DNA of 64,000 bases, taken from NCBI RefSeq assembly GCF_001875655.1, contig NZ_MKEQ01000002.1, forward strand, positions 620,001 through 684,000. The letters are read 5' to 3'. Source of the stretch: Enterobacter hormaechei ATCC 49162 (GTDB lineage Bacteria; Pseudomonadota; Gammaproteobacteria; Enterobacterales; Enterobacteriaceae). This document shows, piece by piece, positions 26,443-37,400 of the stretch; position 1 is the first letter of the stretch; every line of letters starts with the position of its first letter. Made by a program: the position numbers and the translations under genes. Under the pieces are notes generated by a model. It had not been told where the DNA came from. It saw only the letters and a list, made by a program, of their open reading frames with translations, and searched no databases.

Positions 26443-27135
26443 CTATGTTTTCAACAGGAAGTGGCGTGCCAGCAGCGCCCCGGTGAAATTCTTTTTGAGA
26501 TAGAAACCGCGCGGCAACGTCAGGATCGGTTCCCCCTTGGCACCTACCGCTTCAGTGAGCGCTTTACTGTTGGCGGCTTTGGGACGAAGTTGCAGTACTT
26601 CGCCATGCCGGGCGGTGATCCTCTCAACCTGTCCCAGCACAATCATATCCATCAACTCCTCCCAGTCCTGGGAAAGCTGTCTCTCCTCTTCTTCGTTCGG
26701 GCTCCAGAGCAGCGGCGCCCCAACGCGACGCGCTGCCAGCGGGATCTGCCTGTCGCCCTCAACGGGTACCCACAACACCCGCTTCAGCTTATGCCTGACG
26801 TGACTGGTTTCCCATGTCACTCCGCTGTTCCCCGTTAGTGGCGCAACGCAGACAAAGGTCGTTTCCAGCGGCCGCCCCTGGCTATCGATGGGGATCGTCT
26901 TTAGCTCAACGCCCAGCGCCGCAAAATCTTGCTCGGGTTTACTGCCCGCGCTTGCGCCCAGCCAGCGCTCCAGCAACACGCCAATCCAGCCCTTATCACG
27001 CTTCAGATCGTTGGGTATCGTCAACCCCGCCATCACGGCCAGCTCACCCAGTGAATAGCCTGCCAGACGTTGTGCCTGCTGGAGCAATTGCACTTCACTG
27101 ACGGGAGGGGAGAGCAGGGGGGCGAGAGAATGCAT
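26443..27135 (-). CDS. mutH: DNA mismatch repair endonuclease
   Basis: Nicks the unmethylated strand at hemimethylated GATC sites when activated by MutS and MutL. 230 residues, the usual length. The restriction-type active site D...E-x-K is visible as [12 protein letters not shown] (near residues 70-80), with a further conserved stretch [15 protein letters not shown]. It lies alone, divergent from rppH across a 680-base region rich in DnaA boxes. Confidence 0.96.
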   Translation of the reverse strand: MHSLAPLLSPPVSEVQLLQQAQRLAGYSLGELAVMAGLTIPNDLKRDKGWIGVLLERWLGASAGSKPEQDFAALGVELKTIPIDSQGRPLETTFVCVAPLTGNSGVTWETSHVRHKLKRVLWVPVEGDRQIPLAARRVGAPLLWSPNEEEERQLSQDWEELMDMIVLGQVERITARHGEVLQLRPKAANSKALTEAVGAKGEPILTLPRGFYLKKNFTGALLARHFLLKT

Positions 27136-27179
27136 GCTAACAACCTTCTGGTTAAAAAATGAGCTGATATTTTATCCCT

Positions 27180-27649
27180 TGTGGATAGAGTTTACCTTTT
27201 TCTGAGTACATATTCCATGTGGATGATTTATATCATCTTTTTCAGGATTTATTCCGTCATGGCGCCGCAAAAAAACAGGTTGTGCAATTCTGGTCACTGA
27301 CAATAAACAGGATCTTACACCATGTTATCCACAGAAAAATGGGATAACTGGGAATAACCGCCACTACTGTTTCAATTTACAGCCTTGACGTGCGATGAAA
27401 ATCGAATTTTCACACAAATTGTGCCTAACTTATTGGCACAATCTGTGGATAAAACCGACGCTGTTCGATCTTTCATCAGCAGGAGGATCTTTGATGTGAC
27501 AATCGTCACGTTAATCGCCTTTAGCACCCTGGGTTTCAGTTTAACCAATTGAATATAGATGTTTTATTTTAATATGGATAAACTGATGACTCATCGGGCT
27601 ACAAGGTTGTTCATCGGTAATTCCGTACTTCTTCACAACTCTATCCACA
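27180..27649. promoter_or_regulatory. DARS2-like DnaA-box cluster between mutH and rppH
   Basis: Five DnaA-box sequences lie in 470 bases: TGTGGATAG (27180), TGTGGATGA (27218), perfect TTATCCACA (27325), perfect TGTGGATAA (27444, reverse) and CTATCCACA (27641). In E. coli the mutH-rppH interval is DARS2, which regenerates ATP-DnaA and times replication. Position and boxes support the same role here. IHF and Fis sites, needed for DARS2 activity, were not assigned. Confidence 0.8.
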
Positions 27650-27818
27650 GAAAAAGTGAATAAAAATGGTCTCGATTGCCTGCATCTGTTCATAACTCCT
27701 GGCAAAATTGTGAGTTATTCAAATGTTATTAGGTTGCAGGCCTGTAAGAGAGTGGTTTACCGCCTCCCTGTAGTGTGAAACAATCATTCATATATCAGAT
27801 TTAGTTTGGGGTAGTCCG

Positions 27819-28349
27819 GTGATTGATGACGATGGCTACCGCCCAAACGTAGGAATAGTAATTTGTAATCGTCAGGGCCAGGTGATGTGGGCCCGGCGAT
27901 ATGGTCAGCACTCCTGGCAGTTCCCGCAAGGCGGGATCAATCCTGGAGAGTCCCCAGAACAAGCGATGTACCGGGAGCTGTTTGAAGAGGTTGGTTTAAG
28001 CCGAAAAGATGTTCGCATCCTGGCTTCGACCCGCAACTGGTTGCGTTACAAGTTACCGAAACGTTTGGTGCGTTGGGACACAAAGCCGGTTTGTATCGGC
28101 CAGAAACAGAAGTGGTTTCTTTTGCAGTTGGTAGGCAACGATTCAGATATCAATATGCAAACCAGCAGTACGCCAGAGTTTGATGGCTGGCGCTGGGTAA
28201 GTTACTGGTATCCGGTTCGTCAGGTCGTGTCATTTAAGCGCGATGTATACCGTAGGGTGATGAAAGAGTTCGCAAGTGTCGTTATGCAGCTTCAGGAGAC
28301 CCCTCCGAAGCCACAGAGCGCACCTGCCTGGCGACGTAAAAGAGGTTAA
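27819..28349 (+). CDS. rppH: RNA pyrophosphohydrolase
   Basis: Nudix hydrolase that removes pyrophosphate from mRNA 5' ends and so triggers RNase E decay. 176 residues with GTG start, as in E. coli; the next residues [16 protein letters not shown] are identical. The Nudix box is [23 protein letters not shown] (residues 38-60). ptsP follows after 12 bases, in one operon. Confidence 0.97.
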   Translation: MIDDDGYRPNVGIVICNRQGQVMWARRYGQHSWQFPQGGINPGESPEQAMYRELFEEVGLSRKDVRILASTRNWLRYKLPKRLVRWDTKPVCIGQKQKWFLLQLVGNDSDINMQTSSTPEFDGWRWVSYWYPVRQVVSFKRDVYRRVMKEFASVVMQLQETPPKPQSAPAWRRKRG

Positions 28350-28361
28350 GCTACGCAAATC

Positions 28362-30608
28362 ATGCTCACCCGCTTGCGAGAAATAGTTGAAAAGGTTGCC
28401 AGTGCGCCTCGCCTCAACGAGGCGCTGAATATTCTGGTGACGGACATCTGTCTTGCGATGGAAACCGAGGTCTGTTCGGTCTATCTGGCCGACCATGACC
28501 GACGTTGCTACTACCTGATGGCAACCCGCGGTTTAAAAAAACCACGGGGACGCACCGTCACGCTCGCGTTTGATGAAGGTATTGTTGGCCTGGTCGGGCG
28601 ACTGGCGGAGCCCATCAACCTTGCCGATGCGCAAAAACACCCCAGCTTCAAATATATCCCTTCCGTTAAAGAGGAGCGTTTCCGCGCGTTTCTTGGCGTG
28701 CCAATTATTCAGCGCCGTCAACTGCTCGGCGTGCTTGTTGTCCAGCAGCGAGAGTTGCGCCAGTACGACGAAAGTGAGGAGTCTTTCCTCGTCACGCTGG
28801 CAACGCAGATGGCTGCGATCCTCTCTCAGTCCCAGCTGGCAGCCCTTTTTGGTCAGTATCGTCATACGCGTATCCGCGCGCTTCCGGCTTCGCCGGGCGT
28901 CGCTATCGCCGAAGGCTGGATGGATGCCACGCTGCCGCTGATGGAGCAGGTCTACGAAGCCTCTACGCTCGATGAAGCGCTTGAGCGCGAGCGGCTTACC
29001 GCGGCGCTGGAAGAGGCGGCGAATGAGTTTCGTCGCTACAGCAAACGCTTTGCCGCTGGCGCGCAAAAAGAGACGGCGGCTATTTTCGATCTCTACTCTC
29101 ACCTGCTTTCCGATGCGCGTTTGCGCCGGGAGCTGTTTGCCGAGGTCGATAAAGGTTCGGTGGCAGAGTGGGCGGTTAAAAAGGTCATAGAAAAATTTGC
29201 CGAGCAGTTTGCGGTGCTGACTGACGGTTATCTGAAAGAGCGCGCTGGCGATTTACGCGCGCTTGGGCAACGTCTGCTGTTCCACCTCGATGATACTATT
29301 CAGGGGGCGAATGCCTGGCCGAACCGGTTTGTGCTGGTCGCCGACGAGCTCTCGGCAACAACGCTGGCGGAGTTACCGCAGGACAGGCTGGCGGGCGTGG
29401 TGGTGCGTGATGGCGCTGCGAACTCGCATGCCGCCATTATGGTGCGCGCGCTCGGTATTCCGACCGTGATGGGGGCGGATATTCAGCCTTCCGTACTGCA
29501 TCGCCGCACGCTGGTGGTGGATGGATATCGCGGTGAGTTGCTGGTGGATCCTGAGCCGGTTCTCCTCCAGGAGTACCAGCGTCTTATCAGCGAAGAAAAT
29601 GAATTAAGCAAGCTGGCGGAAGACGACGTCAACCTGCCCGCGCATCTGAAAAGCGGTGAGCGGGTGAAGGTGATGCTCAACGCTGGCTTAAGCCCCGAGC
29701 ACGAAGAAAAGCTCGGCAGCCGCATTGATGGCATTGGTCTCTACCGCACCGAAATACCGTTCATGCTGCAAAGCGGCTTCCCTTCAGAAGAGGAGCAGGT
29801 TGCGCAGTATCAGGGCATGTTGCAGATGTTTAACGATAAACCCGTCACGTTGCGCACCCTGGACGTCGGCGCAGATAAGCAACTGCCTTATATGCCCATC
29901 AGTGAAGAGAACCCCTGCCTCGGCTGGCGTGGGATCCGCATTACCCTCGATCAGCCTGAAATCTTCCTTATCCAGGTTCGTGCGATGCTGCGCGCCAACG
30001 CTGCCACGGGGAATCTCAGTATTCTGCTGCCGATGGTCACCAGTATTGACGAGATCGACGAAGCGCGGCGGTTGATAGAACGTGCAGGGCGCGAAGTGGA
30101 AGAGATGATCGGCTATGCGATCCCTAAACCCCGTATCGGCGTGATGCTTGAAGTGCCTTCGATGGTCTTTATGCTGCCGCAGCTGGCGACCCGCGTTGAT
30201 TTTATCTCCGTTGGCACCAACGACTTAACGCAATACATTCTGGCGGTCGATCGCAACAATACGCGCGTTGCCAGCATCTATGACAGCCTGCACCCGGCGA
30301 TGCTTCGTGCCCTGGCGATGATCGCCCGCGAAGCCGAGCAGCATAATATCGACCTGCGCCTGTGCGGTGAAATGGCTGGCGATCCGATGTGCGTGGCGAT
30401 CCTGATTGGCCTCGGTTTCCGTCACCTGTCAATGAACGGACGTACCGTCGCGCGGGTGAAATACCTGTTACGTCATATCGAACAAGATGAGGCGCGTGAA
30501 CTGGCCGCGCGTAGCCTGGAAGCACAGCTGGCAGCCGAAGTGCGCCATCAGGTGGCAGCGTTTATGGAACGACGCGGTATGGGCGGTTTGATCCGCGGTG
30601 GTCGCTAA
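28362..30608 (+). CDS. ptsP: PEP-protein phosphotransferase, enzyme I-Ntr
   Basis: First enzyme of the nitrogen phosphotransferase relay (PtsP to NPr to EIIA-Ntr). 748 residues. An N-terminal GAF domain (about 1-160) senses nitrogen state. The phospho-histidine domain has its active His in VRDGAANSHAAIMVRALGIP, and a C-terminal PEP-binding barrel contains FISVGTNDLTQYILAVDRNN and LCGEMAGDP. It is cotranscribed with rppH. Confidence 0.97.
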   Translation: MLTRLREIVEKVASAPRLNEALNILVTDICLAMETEVCSVYLADHDRRCYYLMATRGLKKPRGRTVTLAFDEGIVGLVGRLAEPINLADAQKHPSFKYIPSVKEERFRAFLGVPIIQRRQLLGVLVVQQRELRQYDESEESFLVTLATQMAAILSQSQLAALFGQYRHTRIRALPASPGVAIAEGWMDATLPLMEQVYEASTLDEALERERLTAALEEAANEFRRYSKRFAAGAQKETAAIFDLYSHLLSDARLRRELFAEVDKGSVAEWAVKKVIEKFAEQFAVLTDGYLKERAGDLRALGQRLLFHLDDTIQGANAWPNRFVLVADELSATTLAELPQDRLAGVVVRDGAANSHAAIMVRALGIPTVMGADIQPSVLHRRTLVVDGYRGELLVDPEPVLLQEYQRLISEENELSKLAEDDVNLPAHLKSGERVKVMLNAGLSPEHEEKLGSRIDGIGLYRTEIPFMLQSGFPSEEEQVAQYQGMLQMFNDKPVTLRTLDVGADKQLPYMPISEENPCLGWRGIRITLDQPEIFLIQVRAMLRANAATGNLSILLPMVTSIDEIDEARRLIERAGREVEEMIGYAIPKPRIGVMLEVPSMVFMLPQLATRVDFISVGTNDLTQYILAVDRNNTRVASIYDSLHPAMLRALAMIAREAEQHNIDLRLCGEMAGDPMCVAILIGLGFRHLSMNGRTVARVKYLLRHIEQDEARELAARSLEAQLAAEVRHQVAAFMERRGMGGLIRGGR

Positions 30609-30618
30609 AGCCTTTCCC

Positions 30619-30656
30619 CCCTCTCCCCTTTGGGGAGAGGGCCAGGGTGAGGGGAG
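30619..30656. repeat. C-rich palindrome after ptsP
   Basis: Perfect nine-base stem CCTCTCCCC/GGGGAGAGG around TTT (30620-30640), followed by GCCAGGGTGAGGGGA. Member of the CCCTC...GAGGG family in this window. No T-tract follows. Confidence 0.65.
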
Positions 30657-30817
30657 ACCTGCACGCATAAAACCCTATACACATCTTTTACATCTCAGGC
30701 GCATCCTCCGCGCCTGCCTTATGCTATGATTCGCAACTTTGGAGCACCTGCCAACGGCGGGAATGCAATTCACCCGCTGTCCACTTTCAGCGGAATAACA
30801 ACATCTTGTGGTGACAG

Positions 30818-31693
30818 ATGAACAGTGGTTATCTGCATTTTCCGGAATTCGATCCGGTAATTTTCTCTATAGGACCCGTCGCGCTTCACTGGTACGGTCT
30901 GATGTACCTGGTGGGCTTCGTCTTTGCCATGTGGCTGGCTGGCCGTCGCGCCAGTCGTCCGGGCAGCGGCTGGACGAAGAACGAAGTGGAAAACCTGCTG
31001 TATGCTGGCTTCCTCGGCGTCTTCCTGGGCGGCCGCATCGGTTATGTCCTGTTCTATAACTTCCCGGTATTCCTGAACGACCCTCTCTATCTGTTCCGCG
31101 TCTGGGACGGCGGCATGTCCTTCCACGGCGGGCTGATTGGTGTGATCCTGGTTATGGTGATCTTCGCCAGACGCACCAAACGGAACTTCTTCCAGGTGGC
31201 TGACTTTATTGCGCCGCTAATTCCGTTTGGGCTGGGCGCAGGGCGTCTGGGCAACTTCATCAACGGTGAACTGTGGGGGCGTGTCGATCCGAGCGTGCCG
31301 TTTACCATGCTGTTCCCGGGCTCTCGCGCAGAGGATATCGCGCTGCTGCCTTCGCATCCTGAGTGGCAGTCTATTTTCGATACTTACGGCGTTCTGCCGC
31401 GCCATATGTCTCAGCTTTATGAGCTGGCGCTGGAAGGCGTGGTGCTGTTTATCATCCTGAATCTGTATATCCGCAAACCGCGCCCAATGGGGGCCGTCTC
31501 TGGTCTGTTCCTGATTGGCTACGGCGCGTTTCGTATCATCGTCGAGTTCTTCCGCCAGCCGGATGCGCAGTTTACCGGCGAATGGGTACAGTACATCAGC
31601 ATGGGGCAAATCCTCTCCATCCCGATGATTGTCGCGGGTGCCATTATGATGATTTGGGCGTATCGTCGTCGTCCACAGCAACAACTTTCCTGA
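30818..31693 (+). CDS. lgt: Prolipoprotein diacylglyceryl transferase
   Basis: Inner-membrane enzyme that transfers diacylglycerol from phosphatidylglycerol to the lipobox cysteine, the first step of lipoprotein maturation. 291 residues, seven membrane segments. The Lgt signature [16 protein letters not shown] is at about residues 138-153, and the essential-His region [13 protein letters not shown] is near 98-110. thyA starts six bases after its stop. It would act on MltA, YgdR and YgdI, all encoded here. Confidence 0.97.
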   Translation: MNSGYLHFPEFDPVIFSIGPVALHWYGLMYLVGFVFAMWLAGRRASRPGSGWTKNEVENLLYAGFLGVFLGGRIGYVLFYNFPVFLNDPLYLFRVWDGGMSFHGGLIGVILVMVIFARRTKRNFFQVADFIAPLIPFGLGAGRLGNFINGELWGRVDPSVPFTMLFPGSRAEDIALLPSHPEWQSIFDTYGVLPRHMSQLYELALEGVVLFIILNLYIRKPRPMGAVSGLFLIGYGAFRIIVEFFRQPDAQFTGEWVQYISMGQILSIPMIVAGAIMMIWAYRRRPQQQLS

Positions 31694-31699
31694 GGAATC

Positions 31700-32494
31700 A
31701 TGAAACAGTATCTTGAATTGATGAAAAAAGTGCTCGACGAGGGCACGCCGAAAAACGACCGCACCGGTACCGGGACGCTCTCCATTTTTGGCCACCAGAT
31801 GCGCTTCAATCTGCAAGAAGGCTTTCCTCTGGTGACAACGAAGCGCTGCCATCTGCGCTCAATCATTCATGAACTGCTCTGGTTCCTGCAAGGCGATACC
31901 AACGTTGCTTATCTGCATGAAAACAATGTCTCCATCTGGGACGAGTGGGCAGATGAAAACGGCGACCTTGGGCCGGTTTACGGCAAGCAATGGCGCGCGT
32001 GGCCTACTCCGGACGGTCGCCATATCGACCAGATCACAACCGTCATGAATCAGCTGAAAAATGACCCGGACTCGCGCCGTATCATTGTTTCTGCCTGGAA
32101 CGTGGGTGAACTGGATAAAATGGCGCTGGCACCTTGCCATGCCTTCTTCCAGTTTTACGTGGCGGATGGCAAACTCTCCTGCCAGCTCTATCAGCGTTCC
32201 TGCGATGTGTTCCTCGGCCTGCCGTTTAACATCGCCAGCTACGCGCTGTTAGTGCACATGATGGCGCAGCAGTGCGATCTCGAAGTCGGCGATTTTGTCT
32301 GGACGGGCGGTGATACCCACCTTTACAGCAACCATATGGAACAGACGCACCTCCAGCTGACGCGCGAACCGCGTGCATTGCCGAAGCTGGTGATCAAACG
32401 TAAACCGGACTCGATCTTCGATTACCGTTTTGATGATTTCGAGATTGAGGGCTACGACCCGCATCCCGGCATTAAAGCTCCTGTCGCCATCTGA
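31700..32494 (+). CDS. thyA: Thymidylate synthase
   Basis: Methylates dUMP to dTMP with methylenetetrahydrofolate. 264 residues. The catalytic Cys is in [12 protein letters not shown] (about residue 146), with the dUMP-binding stretch [23 protein letters not shown] after it. It forms an operon with lgt, as in E. coli, and ends before a strong terminator. Confidence 0.98.
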   Translation: MKQYLELMKKVLDEGTPKNDRTGTGTLSIFGHQMRFNLQEGFPLVTTKRCHLRSIIHELLWFLQGDTNVAYLHENNVSIWDEWADENGDLGPVYGKQWRAWPTPDGRHIDQITTVMNQLKNDPDSRRIIVSAWNVGELDKMALAPCHAFFQFYVADGKLSCQLYQRSCDVFLGLPFNIASYALLVHMMAQQCDLEVGDFVWTGGDTHLYSNHMEQTHLQLTREPRALPKLVIKRKPDSIFDYRFDDFEIEGYDPHPGIKAPVAI

Positions 32495-32512
32495 TACGGC
32501 AAATCCTGACAC

Positions 32513-32542
32513 AACCGGTGCTCTTTAGCGCCGGTTTTTTTT
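32513..32542 (+). terminator. Terminator of lgt-thyA
   Basis: AACCGG/CCGGTT stem (32513-32536), extended by GC pairs inside, followed by T through 32542. It starts 19 bases after the thyA stop. Confidence 0.88.
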
Positions 32543-32560
32543 CACGCCCGTTTTATTTTT

Positions 32561-32624
32561 CGAGCCTGTTTCCAGAGATGATGCAACGCGTTGCAAGGGG
32601 TGAAAATCTCTGGAAACAGGCTCG
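32561..32624. repeat. Perfect 19-bp inverted repeat with internal palindrome
   Basis: Arms CGAGCCTGTTTCCAGAGAT (32561-32579) and its exact complement (32606-32624) flank a 26-base loop, which itself holds the perfect 12-base palindrome GCAACGCGTTGC (32583-32594). No T-tract follows on either strand, so it is not an ordinary terminator. It lies between the thyA terminator and the start of the ppd genes. Confidence 0.9.
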
Positions 32625-32678
32625 TAATGTTCTGGTTTGACGCTCGCACCGTTTCTGCTATTCCGCCACACTCCTGCC

Positions 32679-33143
32679 ATGAAAAACGAACATGGCTTCA
32701 CGCTTATCGAAACCCTTATCGCCATCTCGCTGGTCGTGATCCTTAGCGCCACAGGGCTCTATGGCTGGGACAGCTGGCAACAGCGGCAGCGGCTTTGGCA
32801 AACCGCCTGCCAGGTGCGGGATTACCTGGTGTTTTTGCGCAATGACGCTAACCGTCACAACAGCGAGCACAAGATTGCGCTGCATAACGACGGTGAAAAG
32901 GACTGTCTGGTGAGTTCTGCGGCTTCCGGTTGTGACAGCGGCGGCCCGTTCGTGATGAAGCCGCTGTGGCCCGGCGTCACGATAAGCGACATTACACCGG
33001 CGCTGGGATTTTACGGCTTAAGGGATACCGCGTGGGCCGGACATATCCGCGTGCAGAGCCGCGCTGGTGCGTGGTGGGTTATTGTCTCAAATGGCGGACG
33101 TATCAGGCTCTGTAATGCTGCGGGAGAGGGTGTATGCCAGTAA
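32679..33143 (+). CDS. ppdA: Minor pseudopilin PpdA
   Basis: Type IV pilin-like protein of 154 residues. The prepilin peptidase site and helix are MKNEHG|FTLIETLIAISLVVILSATGLYG: a short basic leader, Gly-Phe junction and Glu at mature position 5. A candidate promoter TTGACG...TATTCC lies at 32636-32663. It is the first of four small genes that run into recC. These minor pseudopilins are thought to prime pilus or type II-like assembly; no pilus machinery is in the window. Confidence 0.92.
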   Translation: MKNEHGFTLIETLIAISLVVILSATGLYGWDSWQQRQRLWQTACQVRDYLVFLRNDANRHNSEHKIALHNDGEKDCLVSSAASGCDSGGPFVMKPLWPGVTISDITPALGFYGLRDTAWAGHIRVQSRAGAWWVIVSNGGRIRLCNAAGEGVCQ

Positions 33144-33694
33144 ATCGAAAAGGGTTCTCCCTCCTGGAAGTGCTGATTGCGATGACAATAAGCAGCATTC
33201 TGTTACTCAGCACGTCACGTTTTTTACCGGGGCTACAGCGGGGTGTTTTACTGCAATCCGGGCAACAGACGCTGGAGGATGAGGTCTGGCAACGTCTGTT
33301 CGCGATCGGTAAACAGCTTCAGAGAGCAGGATACTGTGCAGGGCATTGCCAGGGGCAGGGGATACTCATCGGCAGGCAAGGACGATGTGTAATTGTGCAA
33401 TGGGATGCAAACAGCAACGGCCAGTGGGATAGCTCCGCGTCAGAAAATGACAGAACGGGATTCCGGCTTGAGTCAGGGGCGCTCGAAACGCTGCGGGGCG
33501 CCACCTCCTGTGAAGGTAAGGGGTGGAATAAGCTCACTGACCCCGATCGGATCCTGATAGAGCAGTTTATGGTCACTAAAACCGATCATGCTGGCTTCGC
33601 CCCGGTAGTCAGTATTGAGCTACGTGCCCGCCTCAAAGGTGAACTGACCTCACCTTTTTCGGCCCGCCACACCGTAACAGGGTTTAATCTGTGA
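33134..33694 (+). CDS. ppdB: Minor pseudopilin PpdB
   Basis: 186-residue pilin-like protein. The leader MPVNRKG|FSLLEVLIAMTISSILLLS has the prepilin peptidase site and a hydrophobic helix. The C-terminal part has two cysteine-rich stretches (YCAGHCQGQ and TSCEGKG). It overlaps ppdA by ten bases and ends in a GTGA overlap with ygdB. Length and position match E. coli PpdB. Confidence 0.92.
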   Translation: MPVNRKGFSLLEVLIAMTISSILLLSTSRFLPGLQRGVLLQSGQQTLEDEVWQRLFAIGKQLQRAGYCAGHCQGQGILIGRQGRCVIVQWDANSNGQWDSSASENDRTGFRLESGALETLRGATSCEGKGWNKLTDPDRILIEQFMVTKTDHAGFAPVVSIELRARLKGELTSPFSARHTVTGFNL

Positions 33695-34089
33695 ATCGTC
33701 AACGGGGTATGTCATCGCTGGCGCTGGTTCTGCTGTTACTGGTGCTCGGCACGCTGATCCTCACCGGATTAAATCAGCAGCTGCAAACCTTTAGTACGCT
33801 GGTGAGTGGGGAGAGTCAGTCTGTTCGACAGCAGGCTGCCGTGCAATCTGCACTGGAGTGGGGACGCGTTCAGGGCTGGGCTTTACAGCCAGAGGTTCAG
33901 TGCAAACAGACACAACGTTTGCGGGTCTGTGTGAGGCTGTCTGGAGAGCGTGTTTTGCTTATTGCCGGAAATGACGATCTGTTGCTATGGCGAGGTGGGG
34001 ACATCGCGGAAGGGCAGATACGCTTTTCAGCCCACGGCTGGAGTGATTTCTGTCCCCTTAAGGAAAGTGCGCTATGTCAGTTACCCTGA
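33691..34089 (+). CDS. ygdB: YgdB, DUF2509 pilus-assembly-associated protein
   Basis: 132-residue protein with an N-terminal hydrophobic helix (MSSLALVLLLLVLGTLILTGL, about residues 7-27) but no clear prepilin cleavage site. It has the position and size of E. coli YgdB, whose function is not settled; PilX-like minor pilin is a possibility. The GTG start overlaps the ppdB stop, and the end overlaps ppdC by 16 bases. Confidence 0.88.
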   Translation: MNRQRGMSSLALVLLLLVLGTLILTGLNQQLQTFSTLVSGESQSVRQQAAVQSALEWGRVQGWALQPEVQCKQTQRLRVCVRLSGERVLLIAGNDDLLLWRGGDIAEGQIRFSAHGWSDFCPLKESALCQLP

Positions 34090-34397
34090 GCAGGCAAAAA
34101 GGATTTAGCATGGTTGAGGTTTTGCTGGCAATGATGTTGCTGGTTATGGTTGTGACGGCGTTATCCGGCTATCATCGCGCGCTGGCATCACGGTTTGCGG
34201 CGCTTAGCCAGTATCGTCAGCTATGGCATCATGCGTGGAATCAGTCGCAGATCTCAACAGTGACGCTCCCGCCGGGCTGGCAGGTCAGTCGGGGGCAGAC
34301 AACACAGTCCGGATGTGTCAGCATCACGGTCACACTTATTTCTCCTATGGGGCGGCAGAGTGCGTTGACGCGTCTGCATTGCCCGGTTAGCCGGTAG
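34074..34397 (+). CDS. ppdC: Minor pseudopilin PpdC
   Basis: 107-residue pilin-like protein. The leader MSVTLSRQKG|FSMVEVLLAMMLLVMVVTALSGY has the Gly-Phe prepilin site and Glu at position 5 of the mature helix. Last of the four overlapping ppd genes; recC starts 12 bases later and may be partly cotranscribed. Confidence 0.9.
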   Translation: MSVTLSRQKGFSMVEVLLAMMLLVMVVTALSGYHRALASRFAALSQYRQLWHHAWNQSQISTVTLPPGWQVSRGQTTQSGCVSITVTLISPMGRQSALTRLHCPVSR

Positions 34398-34409
34398 TCG
34401 GGAGCGTTT

Positions 34410-37400
34410 ATGCTAAGGGTTTACCACTCAAATCGTCTGGATGTGCTGGAAGCACTGATGGAGTATATCGTTGAGCAAGAGCGTCTTGACGATCCGTTTG
34501 AGCCAGAAATGGTGCTGGTGCAAAGCACCGGTATGGCGCAGTGGCTGCAAATGTCCCTTTCGCAGAAATTTGGTATTGCGGCGAACATTGATTTTCCGCT
34601 TCCCGCGAGCTTTATCTGGGAGATGTTTGTTCGCGTTCTGCCGGATATCCCTGAGCAGAGCGCTTTCAACAAACAAAGCATGGCCTGGAAACTGATGACG
34701 CTGCTGCCGGACATGCTGGCGCATGATGAGTTCGCCATGCTGCGCCACTACCTGAATGACGACACCGACAAGCGTAAACTCTTTCAGCTGGCCTCACGCA
34801 CCGCCGACCTCTACGACCAGTATCTGGTTTATCGTGCAGAATGGCTGATTCGCTGGGAAGCGGGAGAATTAGTCGAAGGGTTGCCGGAAGCGCAAATCTG
34901 GCAGGCGCCGCTCTGGAAAGCGCTGGTCGAGCATACCGGGAAACTCGGTCAGCCGAAGTGGCATCGTGCTAACTTGTACGATCGCTTTATCTCGATACTT
35001 GAAAACAGCGCAGAACGGCCAGCCCGTTTGCCGTCACGCGTGTTCATTTGCGGGATCTCCGCGCTGCCGCCTGTCTACCTGAATGCGCTAAAAGCGCTCG
35101 GTAAGCACACTGATATCCATATCCTTTTTACCAACCCGTGTCGGCACTATTGGGGAGATATTCAGGATCCGCGCTGGCTTTCACGTCTGGTCACCCGCCA
35201 GAGAAAACGCCTCTTTGAGGAACGCGCCGTGCCGCTGTTTAAAGACAGTGAAAACGCGGCGCAGCTTTTTGATGAAGAGGGGATTCAGAACCTGCCGAAC
35301 CCGCTGCTTGCCTCGTGGGGCAAGCTGGGACGCGACTATATTTATCTGCTTTCAGATATCACCTCCTCGGGAGAAGGGGATGTGGATGCGTTTGCAGATA
35401 TTACGCCGGACAGCCTGCTACACAATATTCAGCTCGATATTCTGGATTTAGAAAACCGTGCCGTTGCCGGGATCACCGCCGAGGAGTTTGCGCGAAGCGA
35501 TAAGAAGCGAAAACTAGATCCTGACGATCGCAGTATCGCGATCCACGTCTGCCACAGCCCACAGCGTGAAGTTGAAATTCTTCATGACCGTCTGCTGGCC
35601 ATGTTGCAGGATGACCCAACCCTGACACCGCGCGATATCGTGGTGATGGTGGCGGATATCGACAGCTATAGCCCGTTCATTCAGGCGGTATTTGGCAGCG
35701 CAACGGGCGACCGCTATCTTCCCTACGCGATCTCTGACCGCCGCGCTCGTCAGTCACACCCGGCGCTACAGGCCTTTATTAGCCTGCTTTCGCTGCCCGA
35801 TAGCCGGTTTATCTCTGAGGATGTGCTGGCATTGCTGGATGTGCCTGTTCTGGCCGCACGTTTCAACATTAACGAAGAGGGGCTGCGCTACCTGCGCCAG
35901 TGGGTCAACGAATCCGGTGTCCGCTGGGGTATTGACGATGATAACGTCCAGGAGTTCGAGCTGCCTGCGACCGGGCAGCATACCTGGCAGTTTGGCCTGA
36001 CGCGTATGCTGCTGGGGTATGCGATGGAAAGCATCCACGGCGAATGGAATGACGTGCTGCCCTACGATGAGTCCAGTGGGTTAATCGCGGAACTGGTGGG
36101 GCACCTGGCCTCGCTGCTGATGCAGCTTAACCGCTGGCGCCGTGCGTTGATGCAGCCTCGCCCGCTCGAAGAGTGGCTGCCAGTTTGCCGCGAAATGCTG
36201 AATGATTTCTTCCTGCCGGACAGCGAAACGGAAGCCGCCATGGCGCTTATCGAGAAGCAGTGGCAGGCCATCGTTGATGAGGGGGTTAATTCGCACTATC
36301 ACGAGGCGGTTCCCCTTTCACTTCTGCGTGATGAGCTGACGCAACGTCTCGATCAGGAGCGCATCAGCCAGCGCTTCCTGGCAGGGCCGGTGAATATTTG
36401 TACCCTGATGCCCATGCGTTCAATCCCGTTCAAAGTGGTCTGTCTGCTTGGCATGAACGACGGTATTTACCCGCGTGCGCTGCCGCCGCTGGGCTTTGAT
36501 CTCATGAGCGCACAACCGAAGCGTGGCGACCGCAGCCGCCGCGATGATGATCGATATCTTTTCCTTGAGGCGCTGATTTCTGCGCAAAGCAGGCTGTATA
36601 TCAGCTATATCGGTCGTTCAATTCAGGACAACAGCGAGCGTTTCCCGTCTGTGCTGGTGCAGGAGCTGGTGGACTACATCGGACAGAGCCACTATCTGCC
36701 GGGCGATGAAGCCTGTAACTGCGACGAAAGCGAACGTCGGGTCAAAGCGCATATCACCTGTCACCACAGCCGTATGCCGTTTGATCCTGTCAACTACGTT
36801 CCTGATGAACTGCAAAGCTACGCCCGCGAGTGGCTTCCCGCCGCGAAGAAAGCGGGGACGCCGCAAACCGATTTCATTCAGGCGCTCGAACCGCGCGCCA
36901 TGGACACCCTTACGTTTGAGCAGCTACAGCGCTTCTGGACGCACCCGGTTCGGGCTTTTTTCCAGCAACGCTTGCAGGTGAATTTCCGCTCGGAAGAGAG
37001 CGAAATCCCCGATGCGGAACCGTTTATTCTTGATGGCCTGGAGCGTTTTAAGCTTAATTCCCAGCTTCTGAATGCGCTGGTTGACGAAGAAGATGCCAGC
37101 AAACTGTTCAGACGTTACAGGGCGTCGGGATTACTTCCGTATGGTGCATTCGGCGAAATCGTCTGGGATGCCCAGTGCGAAGAGATGCGAGCGCTTGCTG
37201 ACCGCGTTATCGCGTGTCGGCAGCCAGCGAGCAGCATTGAAATTGATCTCGATTGTAACGGTGTGCACCTCAGCGGCTGGCTCACGCACGTGCAGTCCGA
37301 CGGGCTGTTGCGCTGGCGCCCATCCATGCTCAGCGTTGCACATGGCCTGCAACTCTGGCTCGAACATCTTGTCTACAGTGCGAGTGGTTACGAAGGTGAA

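Noticed and set aside
32561..32624. The 19-bp inverted repeat as a terminator
   Set aside because: Neither strand has a T-tract after the hairpin, and a proper thyA terminator is present at 32513-32542.
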